The notes: generated by a model from the sequence alone, not told the origin. A stretch of DNA of 64,000 nucleotides from Massilia terrae (GCF_024753145.1 NZ_JANUGU010000001.1:682001-746000); one strand, 5' to 3'; positions 12,355 to 23,522 are shown, numbered from the stretch's first letter. A program made the numbers and translations.

Positions 12355-13995
12355 CTAGCGTTTGACCCGCGCAAACGCATCGTTCGGCCGCCACACCGGC
12401 ATCGCCGCCGCATTGGCCACCGCGTAGCCGAGATTCAGCGTGAACTGCGCCTGCTGCACCATGCCCGACAGGTCCCAGGCCGGATCGTATTCATCCGTCA
12501 CTTGGTGATAACGCTTGGTGAACGCGATCATCTTATCGTGCGAGCCGCGCTGGTCATGCACGAACTCGAAGCTGCCGTCGCCCGAGAACACCGCCGACCC
12601 AACGTTGAAGGCCGGGACGCCCGCCTTGGCGAAGCTGAAGTGATCGGCACGGAAGTAGGCGCCGCCCAGGTCCGGCACCGGCGGCGCGATCTTCAGTCCC
12701 ATCGAGCCGGCCACCCGCTCGGCGCTCGCGCGCAGCGAGCTGCGTTCGCTGCCTTGTACGCCGATGTCGCGCGTCGGTCCGACGAAGTTCATGCTGTCCA
12801 GGTTCAGGTCGGCCGCGGTCTTCGCCAGCGGCCAGAGCGGGTTGGCGACATAACCCTGGCTGCCGATCAGGCCCTGCTCCTCGGCGCAAGGCCACAGGAA
12901 CACCTGGGTGCGGCGCGCCGGATGCGCCACCGCGGCCTGCGCCATCGCCAACAGCGCGGCGGCGCCGGAGGCATTGTCGATGGCGCCGTTCCAGATGTGG
13001 TCGGGTTTGACGTTGTTGGGGTCGATGCCGAGGTGGTCCCAGTGCGCCGAATAGATCACGGCCTGGTCGCGCAGTGTCGGATCGGTCCCCGGCACGATGC
13101 CGGCCACGTTGAATTCCTCGGCTGTGCGCACCGCGCTCTTCACGTGCGCATGTACGGTGGCGCCCAGTTCGACCGGTTTGAAGCCGCGCACCTCGGCCTG
13201 CGCGCGCAGTGCGTCGAGGTCTTTGCCGGCGGCCGAAAAGAGAGCGCGCGCCATGTCTTCGGTGAGCCAGCCCTGCAGTGCGTTGCCGGCGACGCCGGCC
13301 AGGTGGAACTGCTCGTGCGTGAAACTGTTCTGCGGGACGCTCCAGGCATACGAGGCCGAAGGCGTGGTATGGATCAGCAGGATGCCGGCCGCGCCCTGGC
13401 GCACCGCTTCCTCGAATTTGTAGATCCAGCGGCCGTACCAGGTCAGCGACTTGCCGCCGAAGCGGTTCGGCTCCGCGCCGGTGGGCTGCGGGTCGTTGAC
13501 CATCGCGACCAGCAGCTTGCCCTTGACGTCGACACCGGCGAAATCGTTCCAGTGCTCGTCTTCGGCGTGGATGCCGTAGCCGACGAAGACCACCGGCGCA
13601 TCGACATTGGTCTCGGTATTGCCGTTGGCGTTGGCGAACACGGTGTCCGCGCCGAACTGTGGCGCCAGCGTCTTGCCGCCGACGTCGAAGCTGAGCGAGC
13701 TGCCAGGCAGGGTCTTCTCGCCGACCATGCGCACCGCTTGCCGGTAGCTGTTACCGTTGGCCGGTTTCAGCCCGATCGCGGCGGCCTGCGTCTCCAGATA
13801 GCGCACCGCGATCGCGCCGCCGCGCTGGCCGGTGCCGCGGCCTTCCAGCAGGTCGTCGGCGAGGAAGGCGAGGTGGGCGCGCAGCGGCGCCTCTTGCACC
13901 ACCGGCTGGCTGGTCGCGGGCGCAGCGAAGGCCGGCGGGGCGAAGGCCAGGGCAGCTGCGCAGGCGACGTGGCGGAACGGGGAAAAGCGGATCAT
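12355..13995 (-). CDS. Secreted M28-family zinc aminopeptidase
   Basis: The protein has 546 residues from ATG 13995, chosen because a signal peptide follows at once (hydrophobic run, cleavage after AFA). It has an inserted PA-type domain and a C-terminal M28 catalytic domain. The co-catalytic zinc site is visible: HWDHLG (His and the catalytic Asp), the bridging Asp in GAIDNASG, the EE pair in PCAEEQGLIG, the Asp in NLDSMNF, and a final His in YHQVTDEYDP. It probably removes N-terminal residues from peptides outside the cytoplasm. It lies downstream of nothing obvious on the same strand and is divergent from the RRM-like gene at 14070. Confidence 0.93.
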   Translation of the reverse strand: MIRFSPFRHVACAAALAFAPPAFAAPATSQPVVQEAPLRAHLAFLADDLLEGRGTGQRGGAIAVRYLETQAAAIGLKPANGNSYRQAVRMVGEKTLPGSSLSFDVGGKTLAPQFGADTVFANANGNTETNVDAPVVFVGYGIHAEDEHWNDFAGVDVKGKLLVAMVNDPQPTGAEPNRFGGKSLTWYGRWIYKFEEAVRQGAAGILLIHTTPSASYAWSVPQNSFTHEQFHLAGVAGNALQGWLTEDMARALFSAAGKDLDALRAQAEVRGFKPVELGATVHAHVKSAVRTAEEFNVAGIVPGTDPTLRDQAVIYSAHWDHLGIDPNNVKPDHIWNGAIDNASGAAALLAMAQAAVAHPARRTQVFLWPCAEEQGLIGSQGYVANPLWPLAKTAADLNLDSMNFVGPTRDIGVQGSERSSLRASAERVAGSMGLKIAPPVPDLGGAYFRADHFSFAKAGVPAFNVGSAVFSGDGSFEFVHDQRGSHDKMIAFTKRYHQVTDEYDPAWDLSGMVQQAQFTLNLGYAVANAAAMPVWRPNDAFARVKR

Positions 13996-14069
13996 GCGGT
14001 CTGGGGGTAAGCTTGTGGCTAAAACAAGCATTGTAGCCCTTCCGCCTAGCCCCGAAAAGGAGATTGCAC

Positions 14070-14336
14070 ATGGCCGCACTCTGGATGACCGACGTCGACC
14101 CCATAGCCACGGACGAGGAGATCAGGGACTTCCTGGTCAAGTACGGCTTCCCGCCATACGACGCGATCCAGCACATGCCGGGCGACGGCTCGCACCCGGC
14201 GGTGCTGGTCAGTTTCAAGGACGAACCGGCGGAAGCCCTGCGCACGCTGGGCTCGCGCATCAACGACATGTTCTGGCGGGTCCACAAGATCCAGGTCCAC
14301 GTGATGGAGCACGCGGACGATGCGCCGTCGGCCTAG
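14070..14336 (+). CDS. Small RRM-like protein
   Basis: The 88-residue protein starts at ATG 14070 behind AAAAGGAGA. Its predicted order of elements (strand LWMTDVDP, helix ATDEEIRDFLVKYG, strand DAIQHM, strand PAVLVSF, helix AEALRTLGSRIND, strand KIQVHVM) matches an RNA-recognition-motif fold, but the aromatic RNP-1 residues are only partly recognisable, so RNA binding is not assured. Its stop shares the bases CTAG with the stop of the convergent aminotransferase gene. Confidence 0.65.
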   Translation: MAALWMTDVDPIATDEEIRDFLVKYGFPPYDAIQHMPGDGSHPAVLVSFKDEPAEALRTLGSRINDMFWRVHKIQVHVMEHADDAPSA

Positions 14337-15550
14337 CGCCTGAACAGCCGTGCCAAGCGCTCGACGGCCTCCTCGATGCGTTCGTATTTGGTAGCGTAGG
14401 AAAAGCGCACGTGCTTGTCCGGCGCGGCGAAGCCGAAGTCCCCGCCGGGCACGATCGCCACGTGGGCCTGGCGCAGCACCGACATCGCGAAGGCGCTGCT
14501 GTCATTGGCGTCGTGGTGCGGTAGCTGGCTGATGTCGGCGTACACGTAGAAGGCGCCGTCTGGCATCACCGGCACGGCAAAGCCCAGTTCCCGCAGCGCC
14601 GGCACGATGAAGTCGCGGCGGCGCTTGAATTCGAGCCGGCGTTCTTCGTAGATGGCGATGGTCTCGGCATCGAAGCAGGCCAGCGCCGCATGCTGCGCGA
14701 TGGTCGACGGGCAGATGAACAGGTTCTGCGCCAGCTTTTCGAACACCGGCACCAGCGCTTCCGGCACCACCAGCCAGCCCAGGCGCCAACCGGTCATGTT
14801 GAAGTATTTCGAGAAGCTGTTCACGGTGATGACGTCGTCGCCATAGGCCAGCGCGCTGGTGGGGCGGCCGTCGTAGGACAGGCCCTGGTAGATCTCGTCG
14901 ACCACCGCGAAGCCGCCGTGCGCGCGCACCGATTGCAGCATCGCCCGCAGCTGCTCGGCCGTCATCGAGGTGCCGGTCGGGTTGGACGGCGACGCCACCA
15001 CCACGCCGCGGGTGCGCTCGCTCCAGCGCTCATCGACCTGCTGCGCGGTCAGCTGGTAGCGGTCATCGGGCGAGGAGGGGATGAGTATCGGCTTGCCGCC
15101 GAAGGCCGACACGAAGTGGCGGTTGCAGGGGTAGCAGGGATCGGGCATCAGGATCTCGTCGCCTTCGGCCACCAGGGCGGCGCAGGCCAGCAGCAGGCCG
15201 GCCGAGGCGCCGGCGGTGACCACGATGCGGCGCGGGTCGACCTTCAGGCCCCAGGCGCTGGCGTAGTGCGCGGCGATCGCTTCGCGCAGCGGCGCGACGC
15301 CCAGCGAATCGGTGTATTGCGTGACGCCGGAGCGGATCGCTTCCATCGCGGCGGCGGCCACCGGCTCCGGCGCGGTGAAGTCCGGCTCGCCCACGCTCAT
15401 GCTGATGACGTCGGCGCCATCGTGCCTGAGCGCGGCCGCGGCCTTGAGCATTTCCATGACGCGGAAGGGTTCGATGGCGTCCACGCGCTGTGCCAGCTGC
15501 AGGGCGCGCGCGGTCTGCGACTCAAGATTGTTCGGGGTTGGGATCGACAT
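14333..15550 (-). CDS. Pyridoxal-phosphate aminotransferase, class I/II
   Basis: This 405-residue fold-type I aminotransferase has the PLP lysine in TVNSFSKYFNMTGWRLGW, the Asp that pairs with the pyridine nitrogen in VVDEIYQGL, SNPTGTSM for the Asn, and the C-terminal Arg in KHVRFSYA. Length and motifs fit aspartate/tyrosine/aromatic-type enzymes, but the amino-acid specificity cannot be fixed. It is divergent from the thioesterase gene with about 130 bases between them. Confidence 0.93.
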   Translation of the reverse strand: MSIPTPNNLESQTARALQLAQRVDAIEPFRVMEMLKAAAALRHDGADVISMSVGEPDFTAPEPVAAAAMEAIRSGVTQYTDSLGVAPLREAIAAHYASAWGLKVDPRRIVVTAGASAGLLLACAALVAEGDEILMPDPCYPCNRHFVSAFGGKPILIPSSPDDRYQLTAQQVDERWSERTRGVVVASPSNPTGTSMTAEQLRAMLQSVRAHGGFAVVDEIYQGLSYDGRPTSALAYGDDVITVNSFSKYFNMTGWRLGWLVVPEALVPVFEKLAQNLFICPSTIAQHAALACFDAETIAIYEERRLEFKRRRDFIVPALRELGFAVPVMPDGAFYVYADISQLPHHDANDSSAFAMSVLRQAHVAIVPGGDFGFAAPDKHVRFSYATKYERIEEAVERLARLFRR

Positions 15551-15682
15551 GCTGCTACCTGTTGGAGTGACCCCGCCATTCTATGCGAAGCGCGCGCCGC
15601 CCGCAGCCCCGGGCCGGCGCCAGCAGGTTCGCGCGGGCTGTGCTAATGTCATCCCAACACTTCTGCCCATACGGAGCCTTGC

Positions 15683-16150
15683 TTGAACCTGCCCAACCAC
15701 CAGCTGTCCATGACCGTCCTGATGACGCCGGACACCGCCAACTTCGCCGGCAACGTCCACGGCGGCACCATCCTCAAGCTGCTCGACCAGGTGGCCTACG
15801 CCTGCGCCAGCCGTTACGCGGGCCGTTACGTGGTCACGATGAGCGTCGACCGCGTGACCTTCCGCCAGCCGATCCACGTGGGCGAGCTGGTCACCTTCCT
15901 CGCCTCGGTCAACCACACGGGGCGCAGCTCGATGGAGGTCGGCATCAAGGTGGTCGCGGAAGACATCCGCACCCAGGCGGTGCGGCACGTGAACAGCTGC
16001 TTCTTCACGATGGTGGCAGTGGATGACCAGCGCAACCCGGTCGAGGTGCCGCAGCTGGAACCGTCCACGCCCGACGAGCAGCGCCGCTTCGAACAGGCGC
16101 AGAAGCGCAAGGAACACAGGCTGGCGCTCGACGGCGGCGTGCGCGGTTAG
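15683..16150 (+). CDS. Acyl-CoA thioesterase, hotdog fold (YciA/BACH type)
   Basis: The 155-residue protein hydrolyses acyl-CoA thioesters. The hotdog motif is clear: NFAGNVHGGTILKLLDQVAY, where Asn and Asp form the active site, followed by the long beta-strands VVTMSVDRVTF. The TTG at 15683 is preferred because HQLSMTVLM precedes the motif in relatives and GGAG lies 10 bases upstream; ATG 15710 would remove the first strand. The C-terminus is a charged, Glu/Arg/Lys-rich helix. It appears monocistronic. Confidence 0.9.
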   Translation: MNLPNHQLSMTVLMTPDTANFAGNVHGGTILKLLDQVAYACASRYAGRYVVTMSVDRVTFRQPIHVGELVTFLASVNHTGRSSMEVGIKVVAEDIRTQAVRHVNSCFFTMVAVDDQRNPVEVPQLEPSTPDEQRRFEQAQKRKEHRLALDGGVRG

Positions 16151-16217
16151 TTTTCGATAGCTTCTGCAATCACCCGGCGGCTAGAATGTAGGCCGTCGCC
16201 ATTTTCGAGACCGTCGA

Positions 16218-16951
<734 letters not shown>

Positions 16952-16955
<4 letters not shown>

Positions 16956-19288
16956 TGGCTGCAGGCCCGGTGCGCGCGGCCTGGCTGCTGACCTGCCTGC
17001 GCCTGCGGCGCCTGGCCAACATGGTTCTGTCGCGCCGCTTCCGCGGCAAAGGAGCGCCGCCCACCACCCGCAGCGCGACCCGGCCGAAGCGGCGCCTCAG
17101 CGGCGTGCTTGGCGTCGTGCTGCTTATCTGGATGCTGTTCGCGTTCGAGCACGTCGCCCACCAGGCGGTGCTGAACATGCACTGCGGGGTAACGCCGGGC
17201 AGTCTGTGTGCGGCCGATACCGCACGCCTGGATGCCGATGCGATCGCCGCATGGGAAATCGCCGAAGACGGGGTCAGCGAGCCGCTGGCGCGCGCGGTCG
17301 CCTTCCAGCTGTCGCTGCTGCTGGTCGCCAGTTTCCTGATGTCGCTGGGCAGCCGAGAGATCGCGCAGGCCGACTGGGACCTGGAATGGCTGGTGACGCT
17401 GCCGATCAAACGCGGCACGCTGTTGGCGGGCCGCATCGTCGAACGCAGCATCGCCAATCCGTCCGGATGGTTCATGCTGTTGCCGACGTCAGTGGCGCTG
17501 GCGTGGCTGAACGGTTTGCGCTGGAGTGCGCCGCTGGCCGGTATCGTCGCCACGCTGGCGCTGCTGCCGCTGACGGCGGTGCTGCGCACTGTGGTGGACA
17601 CAGGCTTGCGCATGACGCTGTCGCCGTCCAGGCTGCGCAACCTGCAGGCCCTGTGCAGCATCGCCACGCTGCCTTTCCTCTACCTGGCGATGAGCTTCGG
17701 CATGCCCGCGGGCGCCGCGCTGATCCGCTCGCTGGGGCGCGGCTTGCCGCAGTGGCTGATGTGGACGCCGCCGGGACTCGCGGTGCGGGCGATCACGGCC
17801 GGCGGTGCGGGCGTCGCGGCAGCCAGCATCGCTGCGCTGCTGGCCGAGGTGGCGCTCTTCGCCGCCGCCGGGGTCTGGGTGCTCGGCCGCCAGCTGCGCG
17901 ATGGTGTCGTCTCCTCGGGCGTGCGCGAGGCCGCGCGGCGCATCCCGCGTCAGGCGCAGGAGCCGTCCGCGTTCTGGCGCCGGCTGCTGCCGCGCTCACC
18001 GGTGCAACGGCGCGAACTGCGCCTGCTCTCGCGCGACCGCAACTTCCTCGTGCAAAGCCTGCTGATGCCGGTCGTGATCGTCGGCAGCCAGGTCGTCCTG
18101 AACGGGAAGTTGAATGCCTTCGCCGCAGGCCCGGTCCCGCTCGCGCTTACCGCCTGGGGCATCAGCTCCTATATGCTGATGCTGTCGGCATTCCAGACGC
18201 TGAACAACGAAGGGCAAGCGCTTTGGATGCTTTACACCTTCCCGGCCACGATCGAGGAGGTCTTGAAGGACAAGGCGAAGATGTGGGCGGTGCTGGCACT
18301 GGTCTATCCGCTGCTCATCCTCGCCTTCGGGCTCGCCGCCGCGCCGGCTTTCGAATGGCGTCTCATCGGCGCTTTTGCAGTCGTGTTGGCCGGCCTGCCG
18401 CTGTTCTCGGCCATCGCCGTGGCGCTGGGCGTGTTCGCCTGCGATCCGCTGGCCCAGGACGTGCGCAGCAAGGTGCGGCCCAGCTACGTCTACCTGTACA
18501 TGATGCTGGCCGCAATGTACGGCTACGCCATCTACGCCGAAAAATGGTTCCAGGCGCTGGTCGTGATGGTGCTCACCGCCGGGCTGGCGCAAGCCTTGTG
18601 GCAGAAGTCGCGCGATGCGCTGCCCTACCTGCTGGACCCATCCGCCGCTCCGCCGGCGCGCGTGTCCACCGCCGACGGCATGATGGCGGCGATGCTGTTC
18701 TTCGTGCTGCAGGTGCTGGGTATCTTCCTACTCAAGCGCGCCCGCGTGGACACGGGACTCGCGATGACCCTGTCCTTCGTTGGCGCGGGTGCGATCGTAT
18801 ATGCGCTGGTGCGCCTGGCATACCGGCGCAGCAGGACCGCCGGCGTTCCGGCGATCCTGGCCGGACAGCCACTGCAGTCCCTGGCTTGGGGATTGGGCGC
18901 AGGTCTGGCTGCGGCTTGCGTCGGCGTCGCCTACCTGTACTTCCTGAAGTCCACGCCGTGGTTCGTGGAAATGGCGCAGGCGAGAGCGGCGAGCGGCATT
19001 CAGGCGGCTTGGCTTGTCGCGCTGGCGGTGCTGGCCGCGCCCTTGTTCGAAGAGTTCATCTTCCGCGGCCTGGTGTTCGGCGGCCTGCGCCGTTCGGGCG
19101 GACTGCTGCCGTCGATGGTGCTGAGCGCCGGATTGTTCGCGATCGTGCATCCGCCGGTGTCGATGCTGCCGGTGTTCGTGCTTGGCTTGTGCACGGCCTA
19201 CGCCTACGAGCGCTGCAAGGGGCTGCTGGCGCCGATGCTGGTGCATGCGGTGTACAACGCGGTGATCGTCGGTTGGCAGTTGGCCTGA
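16952..19288 (+). CDS. ABC-2-type permease fused to a C-terminal CPBP-family intramembrane protease
   Basis: The 778-residue protein is highly hydrophobic. About residues 1-570 contain numerous membrane segments and behave as the ABC permease partner of the upstream ATPase. The C-terminal part, from about residue 640, is a CPBP (CAAX-like/bacteriocin-processing) domain: E700-E701 and R705 form EExxxR, H733 sits in the second motif, and H765-A-V-Y-N769 is the third. All expected catalytic residues are present, so it could be an active glutamyl intramembrane protease. The family includes prenyl-protein endopeptidases and bacteriocin-immunity proteins. A single protein that both exports and cleaves a substrate is an attractive reading but is inference. 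Confidence 0.87.
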
Positions 19289-19310
19289 GCGACGCATTGC
19301 CAGCAACGTC

Positions 19311-19342
19311 AAATGGGGCCCCCGCCTGCGCGGGGGCGACGG
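19311..19342. repeat. Single REP-like palindrome between convergent genes
   Basis: A hairpin of GCCCCCGC with GCGGGGGC, preceded by AAATG and followed by GACGG, belongs to family A with base changes. It sits between the stops of the permease-protease gene and the pseudouridine synthase gene and could act as a bidirectional terminator. Confidence 0.7.
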
Positions 19343-19354
19343 TAATGTAAGTAA

Positions 19355-20101
19355 TTAGAACTGCTCGTCCGGTCCCAGGTAGCGCCACTGGCCCGGCGGC
19401 AGCTCGCCCAGCTTGACACGGCCGATGCGCACGCGCTTCAGGCCGATCACTTTCAGGCCGACCATCTCGCACATGCGGCGGATCTGGCGCTTCTTCCCCT
19501 CGCGCAGCGTGAAGCTGAGCTGGTCGTCGTTCTGCCAGCGCACCTTGGCCGGCAGCAGCGGCTTTCCGTCCATCCACAGGCCGTGGTTCAGCTTCTTCAA
19601 GTCGGCGTCGGGCAAGCGGCCGGGTTTGGTGTACTGCACCCGCACCAGGTATTCCTTCTCGACCGCGGTGTCCTCGCCGATCAGCTTCCTGGCGATGCGG
19701 CCGTCCTGGGTCAGCACCAAGAGGCCCACCGAATCGATGTCGAGGCGCCCCGCGGGCACCAGGCTCTTGAGCTGCGTTGGGTGGAACTGCTCGGGTGACT
19801 TGTCTTCAGCCCAGCGATTCTCCGGTCGGATCAGCGTGACCGCCGGCTTGTAGCCATCCTCGGCCTGGCCGCTGACGTAGCCGACCGGCTTGTGGATCAG
19901 GACCGTGACCCGCCTGGCCTGCTGGGCGCTGGCCTGGCGGTCGACGGTGACGCGCTGCGAGGGCAGCACCTTGCTGCCCAGCTCCGACACCACCTGGCCG
20001 TCGACCCGCACCCAGCCGCGCGCTATCCATTCGTCGGCCTCGCGGCGGGAACAGAGGCCAAGTTCGGACATGCGTTTGGACAGGCGTAGCGGTTCAGTCA
20101 T
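19355..20101 (-). CDS. Pseudouridine synthase of the RsuA/RluF family
   Basis: The 248-residue enzyme has an N-terminal S4 RNA-binding domain ([21 protein letters not shown]) and a catalytic domain with the Asp in [14 protein letters not shown]. The C-terminal motif [14 protein letters not shown] is closest to what I recall for RluF (23S rRNA U2604) rather than RsuA or RluB, but the exact target base is not certain. It lies 15 bases after glnD on the same strand and probably belongs to the map-glnD transcript. Confidence 0.88.
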   Translation of the reverse strand: MTEPLRLSKRMSELGLCSRREADEWIARGWVRVDGQVVSELGSKVLPSQRVTVDRQASAQQARRVTVLIHKPVGYVSGQAEDGYKPAVTLIRPENRWAEDKSPEQFHPTQLKSLVPAGRLDIDSVGLLVLTQDGRIARKLIGEDTAVEKEYLVRVQYTKPGRLPDADLKKLNHGLWMDGKPLLPAKVRWQNDDQLSFTLREGKKRQIRRMCEMVGLKVIGLKRVRIGRVKLGELPPGQWRYLGPDEQF

Positions 20102-20116
20102 CGGTACAACGAAGGT

Positions 20117-22699
20117 TTAAATGTGGAGCGCGTCGAGCAGCTCGGTCTCGAACTGCACCTGGGTGCGCGGATTGTTGAACACCGCGCCGTCGACCAGGAA
20201 CACGTCTTCGACGCGCTCGCCGAGGGTCATGATCTTCGCGGTGTGCAGGTTGATGCGGTAGCGATTGAGCACGCCGGCCACCGCGTACAGCAGGCCGGTG
20301 CGGTCGTTGGCGACGATCGACAGCACGTGGAACTGGCCGCGTTCGTCCGGCCGCAGCTCCACGCTCGGCGCGATCGGGAAGGTGCGCGACATGCGCGACA
20401 GCCGGCCCCGCACCGGCGGCGGCAGCGGGCCCTGCGTGTTCAGGGCTTCGGTCAGCTCGTGCTCCAGCAGGCTGATGATGTCGCGGTAGCTGCCGGCGAA
20501 GGTCTGTTCGGTCACCAGGAAGGTGTCGAGCGCATAGCCGTCGCGGGTGGTGTGGATCTTGGCGTCGAGGATGGAGAAGTTCTTGCGGTCGAAGTAGCTG
20601 CAGATGCGCGCGAACAGGTCCGGCTGGTCCTTCGAGTAGACCGTCACCTGCAGGCCCTCGCCGATCGGCGCCAGGCGGCACTTGACGACCGGCTTCTCGC
20701 TGCCCAGCTTGCCGATCAGGGCGCGCGTCTGCCACGCGATGTCGGAAGCGTCATGGCGCAGGAAGTAGGCGACGTCGAGCTGGTCCCACAGCTGCTGGTG
20801 CGCGTCCGCCGGCAGGCCGAACAGGCGCAGGGTGGCCAGCGCTTCCTGCTGGCGGGTGCGCAGTTCGCGGTCGGCGCTGTGCGGTTCGCCGCCCAGCACG
20901 CGCAGGGTCATCTTGTACAGGTCTTCCAGCAGCTTGGCCTTCCACGCGTTCCACACCTTGGGGCTGGTGCCGCGGATGTCGGCCACGGTCAGCAGGTAGA
21001 GCGCGGTCAGGTGGCGCTCGTCGCCAACCAGGCGCGCGAACGAGGCCACCACGTCGGGATCGGACAGGTCCTGCTTCTGAGCCACCTGCGACATGGTCAG
21101 GTGGTTCCCGACCAGGAACACCACCAGCTCGGTGTCTTCTTCCGACAGCCCGTGGCTGGTGCAGAATTCGGTGGCGTCCTCGCGCCCCAGCTCGGAGTGG
21201 TCGCCGCCGCGGCCCTTGGCGATGTCGTGGAACAGGGCGGCCACGTACAGCAGCCAGCGGTCGCGGAAGTTGGCGATCAGCTGGCTGCAGAAGGGGTATT
21301 CGTGGGCGTGCTCGGTCATCGTGAAGCGGCGCAGGTTACGCACCACCATCATGATGTGCTGGTCCACCGTGTAGACGTGGAACAGGTCGTGCTGCATCTG
21401 GCCGATGATGCGGCGGAAGCTGGGCAGGTAGCGGCCCAGGATGCCGAGGTCGTTCATGCGGCGCAGCGCGTGCACCAGGCCTTGCGGCGCCTGCAGGATG
21501 CGCAGGAACAGCTGCTTGTGTTCGGGCTTGGCGCGGAAGGCGTCGTCGATCAGCAGGCGCGCGTGCCACAGTGCGCGCGTGGTGCGCGCGGTCATGCCCT
21601 TGATGTCGTGGCGCTCGGTCATGGCCACGAAGATCTCGAGCAGGGTGGCCGGTTCGGTCTCGAACAGGTCGTCGCGCGCGATATCGATCAAGCCGTTGAC
21701 TTCATTGAAGCGCGGGTTGATCGGGGTGAGTTCGAGCGGCTGCGGGAACAGCTGGGCCTCGATGTTCTGCAGCAGGATGGTGTTCAGCTGGGTGACCACC
21801 TTGGCCGCCCAGTAGTAGCGCTGCATCAGGAATTCGCTGGCGCGGCGCGCCTCGAAGCCGGCGCCCGAGCTGGCCAGGCCGAAGGTCTCGGCGATCGCGG
21901 TCTGGACGTCGAACAGCAGGCGATCCTCGCGGCGTCCGGTGTGCAGGTGCAGGCGCACCCGGATGTCCTTGAAGGCGCGCTCCTTTTCCATCAGCTGGCG
22001 CGCTTCCTCGCGCGTGATCAGGCCGCGCGTGGCGAACTGGCTCCAGGAATTGGCCAGCCCGGCGGCCTTGGCCACCCACAGGATCACCTGCAGGTCGCGC
22101 AGCGCGCCCGGGCTCTCCTTGCAGTTCGGTTCGAGCGCGAAGGCGGTGTATTCGTACTTGGCGTGGCGCAGCCGCATCTCGGCGGTCTTGGCCAGGAAGA
22201 AGGCCTGCGGGTCCATCGCCTCGCGGTAGCGCCGCTGCAGCTGGGTGAACACGGCGTGGCTGCCGGTGACCAGGCGCGCTTCCAGCAGGCTGGTTTGCAC
22301 CGTGATGTCGGCCGCCGATTCGGTCATGCACTCGTCGACCGTGCGGATGCTGTGGCCGATCTCCAGGCCCAGGTCCCAGAACAGCTGCACCAGCATCTCG
22401 ACCCGCGCCTGGGTGGCGGCGTCCAGCGGGGCGCCCAGCAAAATGAGGACGTCGACGTCGGAATAGGGGAAAAGCTCGCCGCGGCCGTAGCCGCCCACCG
22501 CCACCAGCGCGCAACCCTCGGGCAGGCCGCAAGCCTGCCAGGCCTCGGCCAGCACCGAATCGACGCTCTGGCGCAGGCCGCGCAGCAGTTTCTCGGGCTT
22601 GCCGTCGTGGCGGAAGTCGGCGATCAGCTGCTGGCGCTCGGCCTTCAGGCGGTGCTTGAGCAGGGGCCGCGCCTGGTCAAGCTGCGCGCTGGCGGGCAT
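20117..22699 (-). CDS. glnD: Bifunctional PII uridylyltransferase/uridylyl-removing enzyme GlnD
   Basis: GlnD senses glutamine and adds UMP to, or removes it from, PII proteins (GlnB/GlnK), which sets nitrogen metabolism. The 860-residue protein has the nucleotidyltransferase motif GGYGRGELFPYSDVD near residue 69, an HD hydrolase domain (LFHDIAKGRGGDHSELG), and two C-terminal ACT domains that bind glutamine (VLSIVANDRTGLLYAVAG is in the second). Size is close to the E. coli protein. It begins one base after the map stop, so map-glnD is an operon, a common proteobacterial pairing. Confidence 0.97.
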   Translation of the reverse strand: MPASAQLDQARPLLKHRLKAERQQLIADFRHDGKPEKLLRGLRQSVDSVLAEAWQACGLPEGCALVAVGGYGRGELFPYSDVDVLILLGAPLDAATQARVEMLVQLFWDLGLEIGHSIRTVDECMTESAADITVQTSLLEARLVTGSHAVFTQLQRRYREAMDPQAFFLAKTAEMRLRHAKYEYTAFALEPNCKESPGALRDLQVILWVAKAAGLANSWSQFATRGLITREEARQLMEKERAFKDIRVRLHLHTGRREDRLLFDVQTAIAETFGLASSGAGFEARRASEFLMQRYYWAAKVVTQLNTILLQNIEAQLFPQPLELTPINPRFNEVNGLIDIARDDLFETEPATLLEIFVAMTERHDIKGMTARTTRALWHARLLIDDAFRAKPEHKQLFLRILQAPQGLVHALRRMNDLGILGRYLPSFRRIIGQMQHDLFHVYTVDQHIMMVVRNLRRFTMTEHAHEYPFCSQLIANFRDRWLLYVAALFHDIAKGRGGDHSELGREDATEFCTSHGLSEEDTELVVFLVGNHLTMSQVAQKQDLSDPDVVASFARLVGDERHLTALYLLTVADIRGTSPKVWNAWKAKLLEDLYKMTLRVLGGEPHSADRELRTRQQEALATLRLFGLPADAHQQLWDQLDVAYFLRHDASDIAWQTRALIGKLGSEKPVVKCRLAPIGEGLQVTVYSKDQPDLFARICSYFDRKNFSILDAKIHTTRDGYALDTFLVTEQTFAGSYRDIISLLEHELTEALNTQGPLPPPVRGRLSRMSRTFPIAPSVELRPDERGQFHVLSIVANDRTGLLYAVAGVLNRYRINLHTAKIMTLGERVEDVFLVDGAVFNNPRTQVQFETELLDALHI

Positions 22700-22700
22700 G

Positions 22701-23522
22701 TCAGGCCGCCGCTTCGGCCTTGGGCAGCACGATCGCCGGCGGCGGCGGGGTCCCGGCCGACTGCGTCATGATCTCGAAGCCGGTTTCGGTGACGAGGATG
22801 GTGTGCTCCCACTGTGCCGACAGGCTGCGGTCCTTGGTCTTGATGGTCCAGCCGTCCGGCATCTCGCGGATCTCGCGGCGGCCGGCGTTGATCATCGGTT
22901 CGATGGTGAAGGTCATGCCGGCTTCCAGCTTCTCGCCGGTGCCCACGCGGCCGTAGTGCAGCACCTGCGGCTCTTCGTGGAACACGCGGCCGATGCCGTG
23001 GCCGCAGAATTCGCGCACCACCGAGAAGCCGTTCTTCTCGGCGTGCTGCTGGATGGCGTGGCCGATATCGCCCAGGTGCACGCCCGGCTTGACCATCGCG
23101 ATGCCCAGCCACATGCACTCGTAGGTGACTTCGGACAGGCGCTTGGCCTGGATCGACGGCGCGCCGATGAAGAACATGCGGCTGGTGTCGCCGTGGAAGC
23201 CGTCCTTGATGACGGTGACGTCGATATTCATCACGTCGCCGGCCTTGAGCACCTTGTCGCCCGGGATGCCGTGGCAGATCACGTCGTTGACCGAGGTGCA
23301 GATCGCCTTCGGATACGGGGTGTAGCCCGGCGGCGCGTAGTTCAGCGGGGCGGGGACCGTTCCTTGCACATTGACCATGTATTCGTGGCACAGGCGGTCG
23401 ATCTCGCCGGTGGTCACGCCCGGCTTGACGAAGGGGGTGATGTAATCGAGCACTTCGGAGGCCAGGCGGCCGGCGACGCGCATGCCTTCGATTTCTTCCG
23501 GGGTTTTGATGGAAATGGACAT
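22701..23522 (-). CDS. map: Methionine aminopeptidase type I
   Basis: The enzyme removes the initiator methionine from nascent proteins. The 273-residue protein from ATG 23522 has the five metal ligands in order: the Asp in MNIDVTVIKDG, the Asp in GDTSRMF, the His in GHGIGRVFHEEP, the Glu in FTIEPMIN and the Glu in LVTETGFEI. The start is the one giving MSISIKTPEEIEGM, the usual type I N-terminus. It is divergent from rpsB, as in many proteobacteria. Confidence 0.96.
   Translation of the reverse strand: MSISIKTPEEIEGMRVAGRLASEVLDYITPFVKPGVTTGEIDRLCHEYMVNVQGTVPAPLNYAPPGYTPYPKAICTSVNDVICHGIPGDKVLKAGDVMNIDVTVIKDGFHGDTSRMFFIGAPSIQAKRLSEVTYECMWLGIAMVKPGVHLGDIGHAIQQHAEKNGFSVVREFCGHGIGRVFHEEPQVLHYGRVGTGEKLEAGMTFTIEPMINAGRREIREMPDGWTIKTKDRSLSAQWEHTILVTETGFEIMTQSAGTPPPPAIVLPKAEAAA

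Noticed and set aside
20123..22771. Long antisense open frame opposite glnD
   Set aside because: Same reason: it overlaps a fully supported glnD and shows only low-complexity His/Gln/Val/Arg composition.
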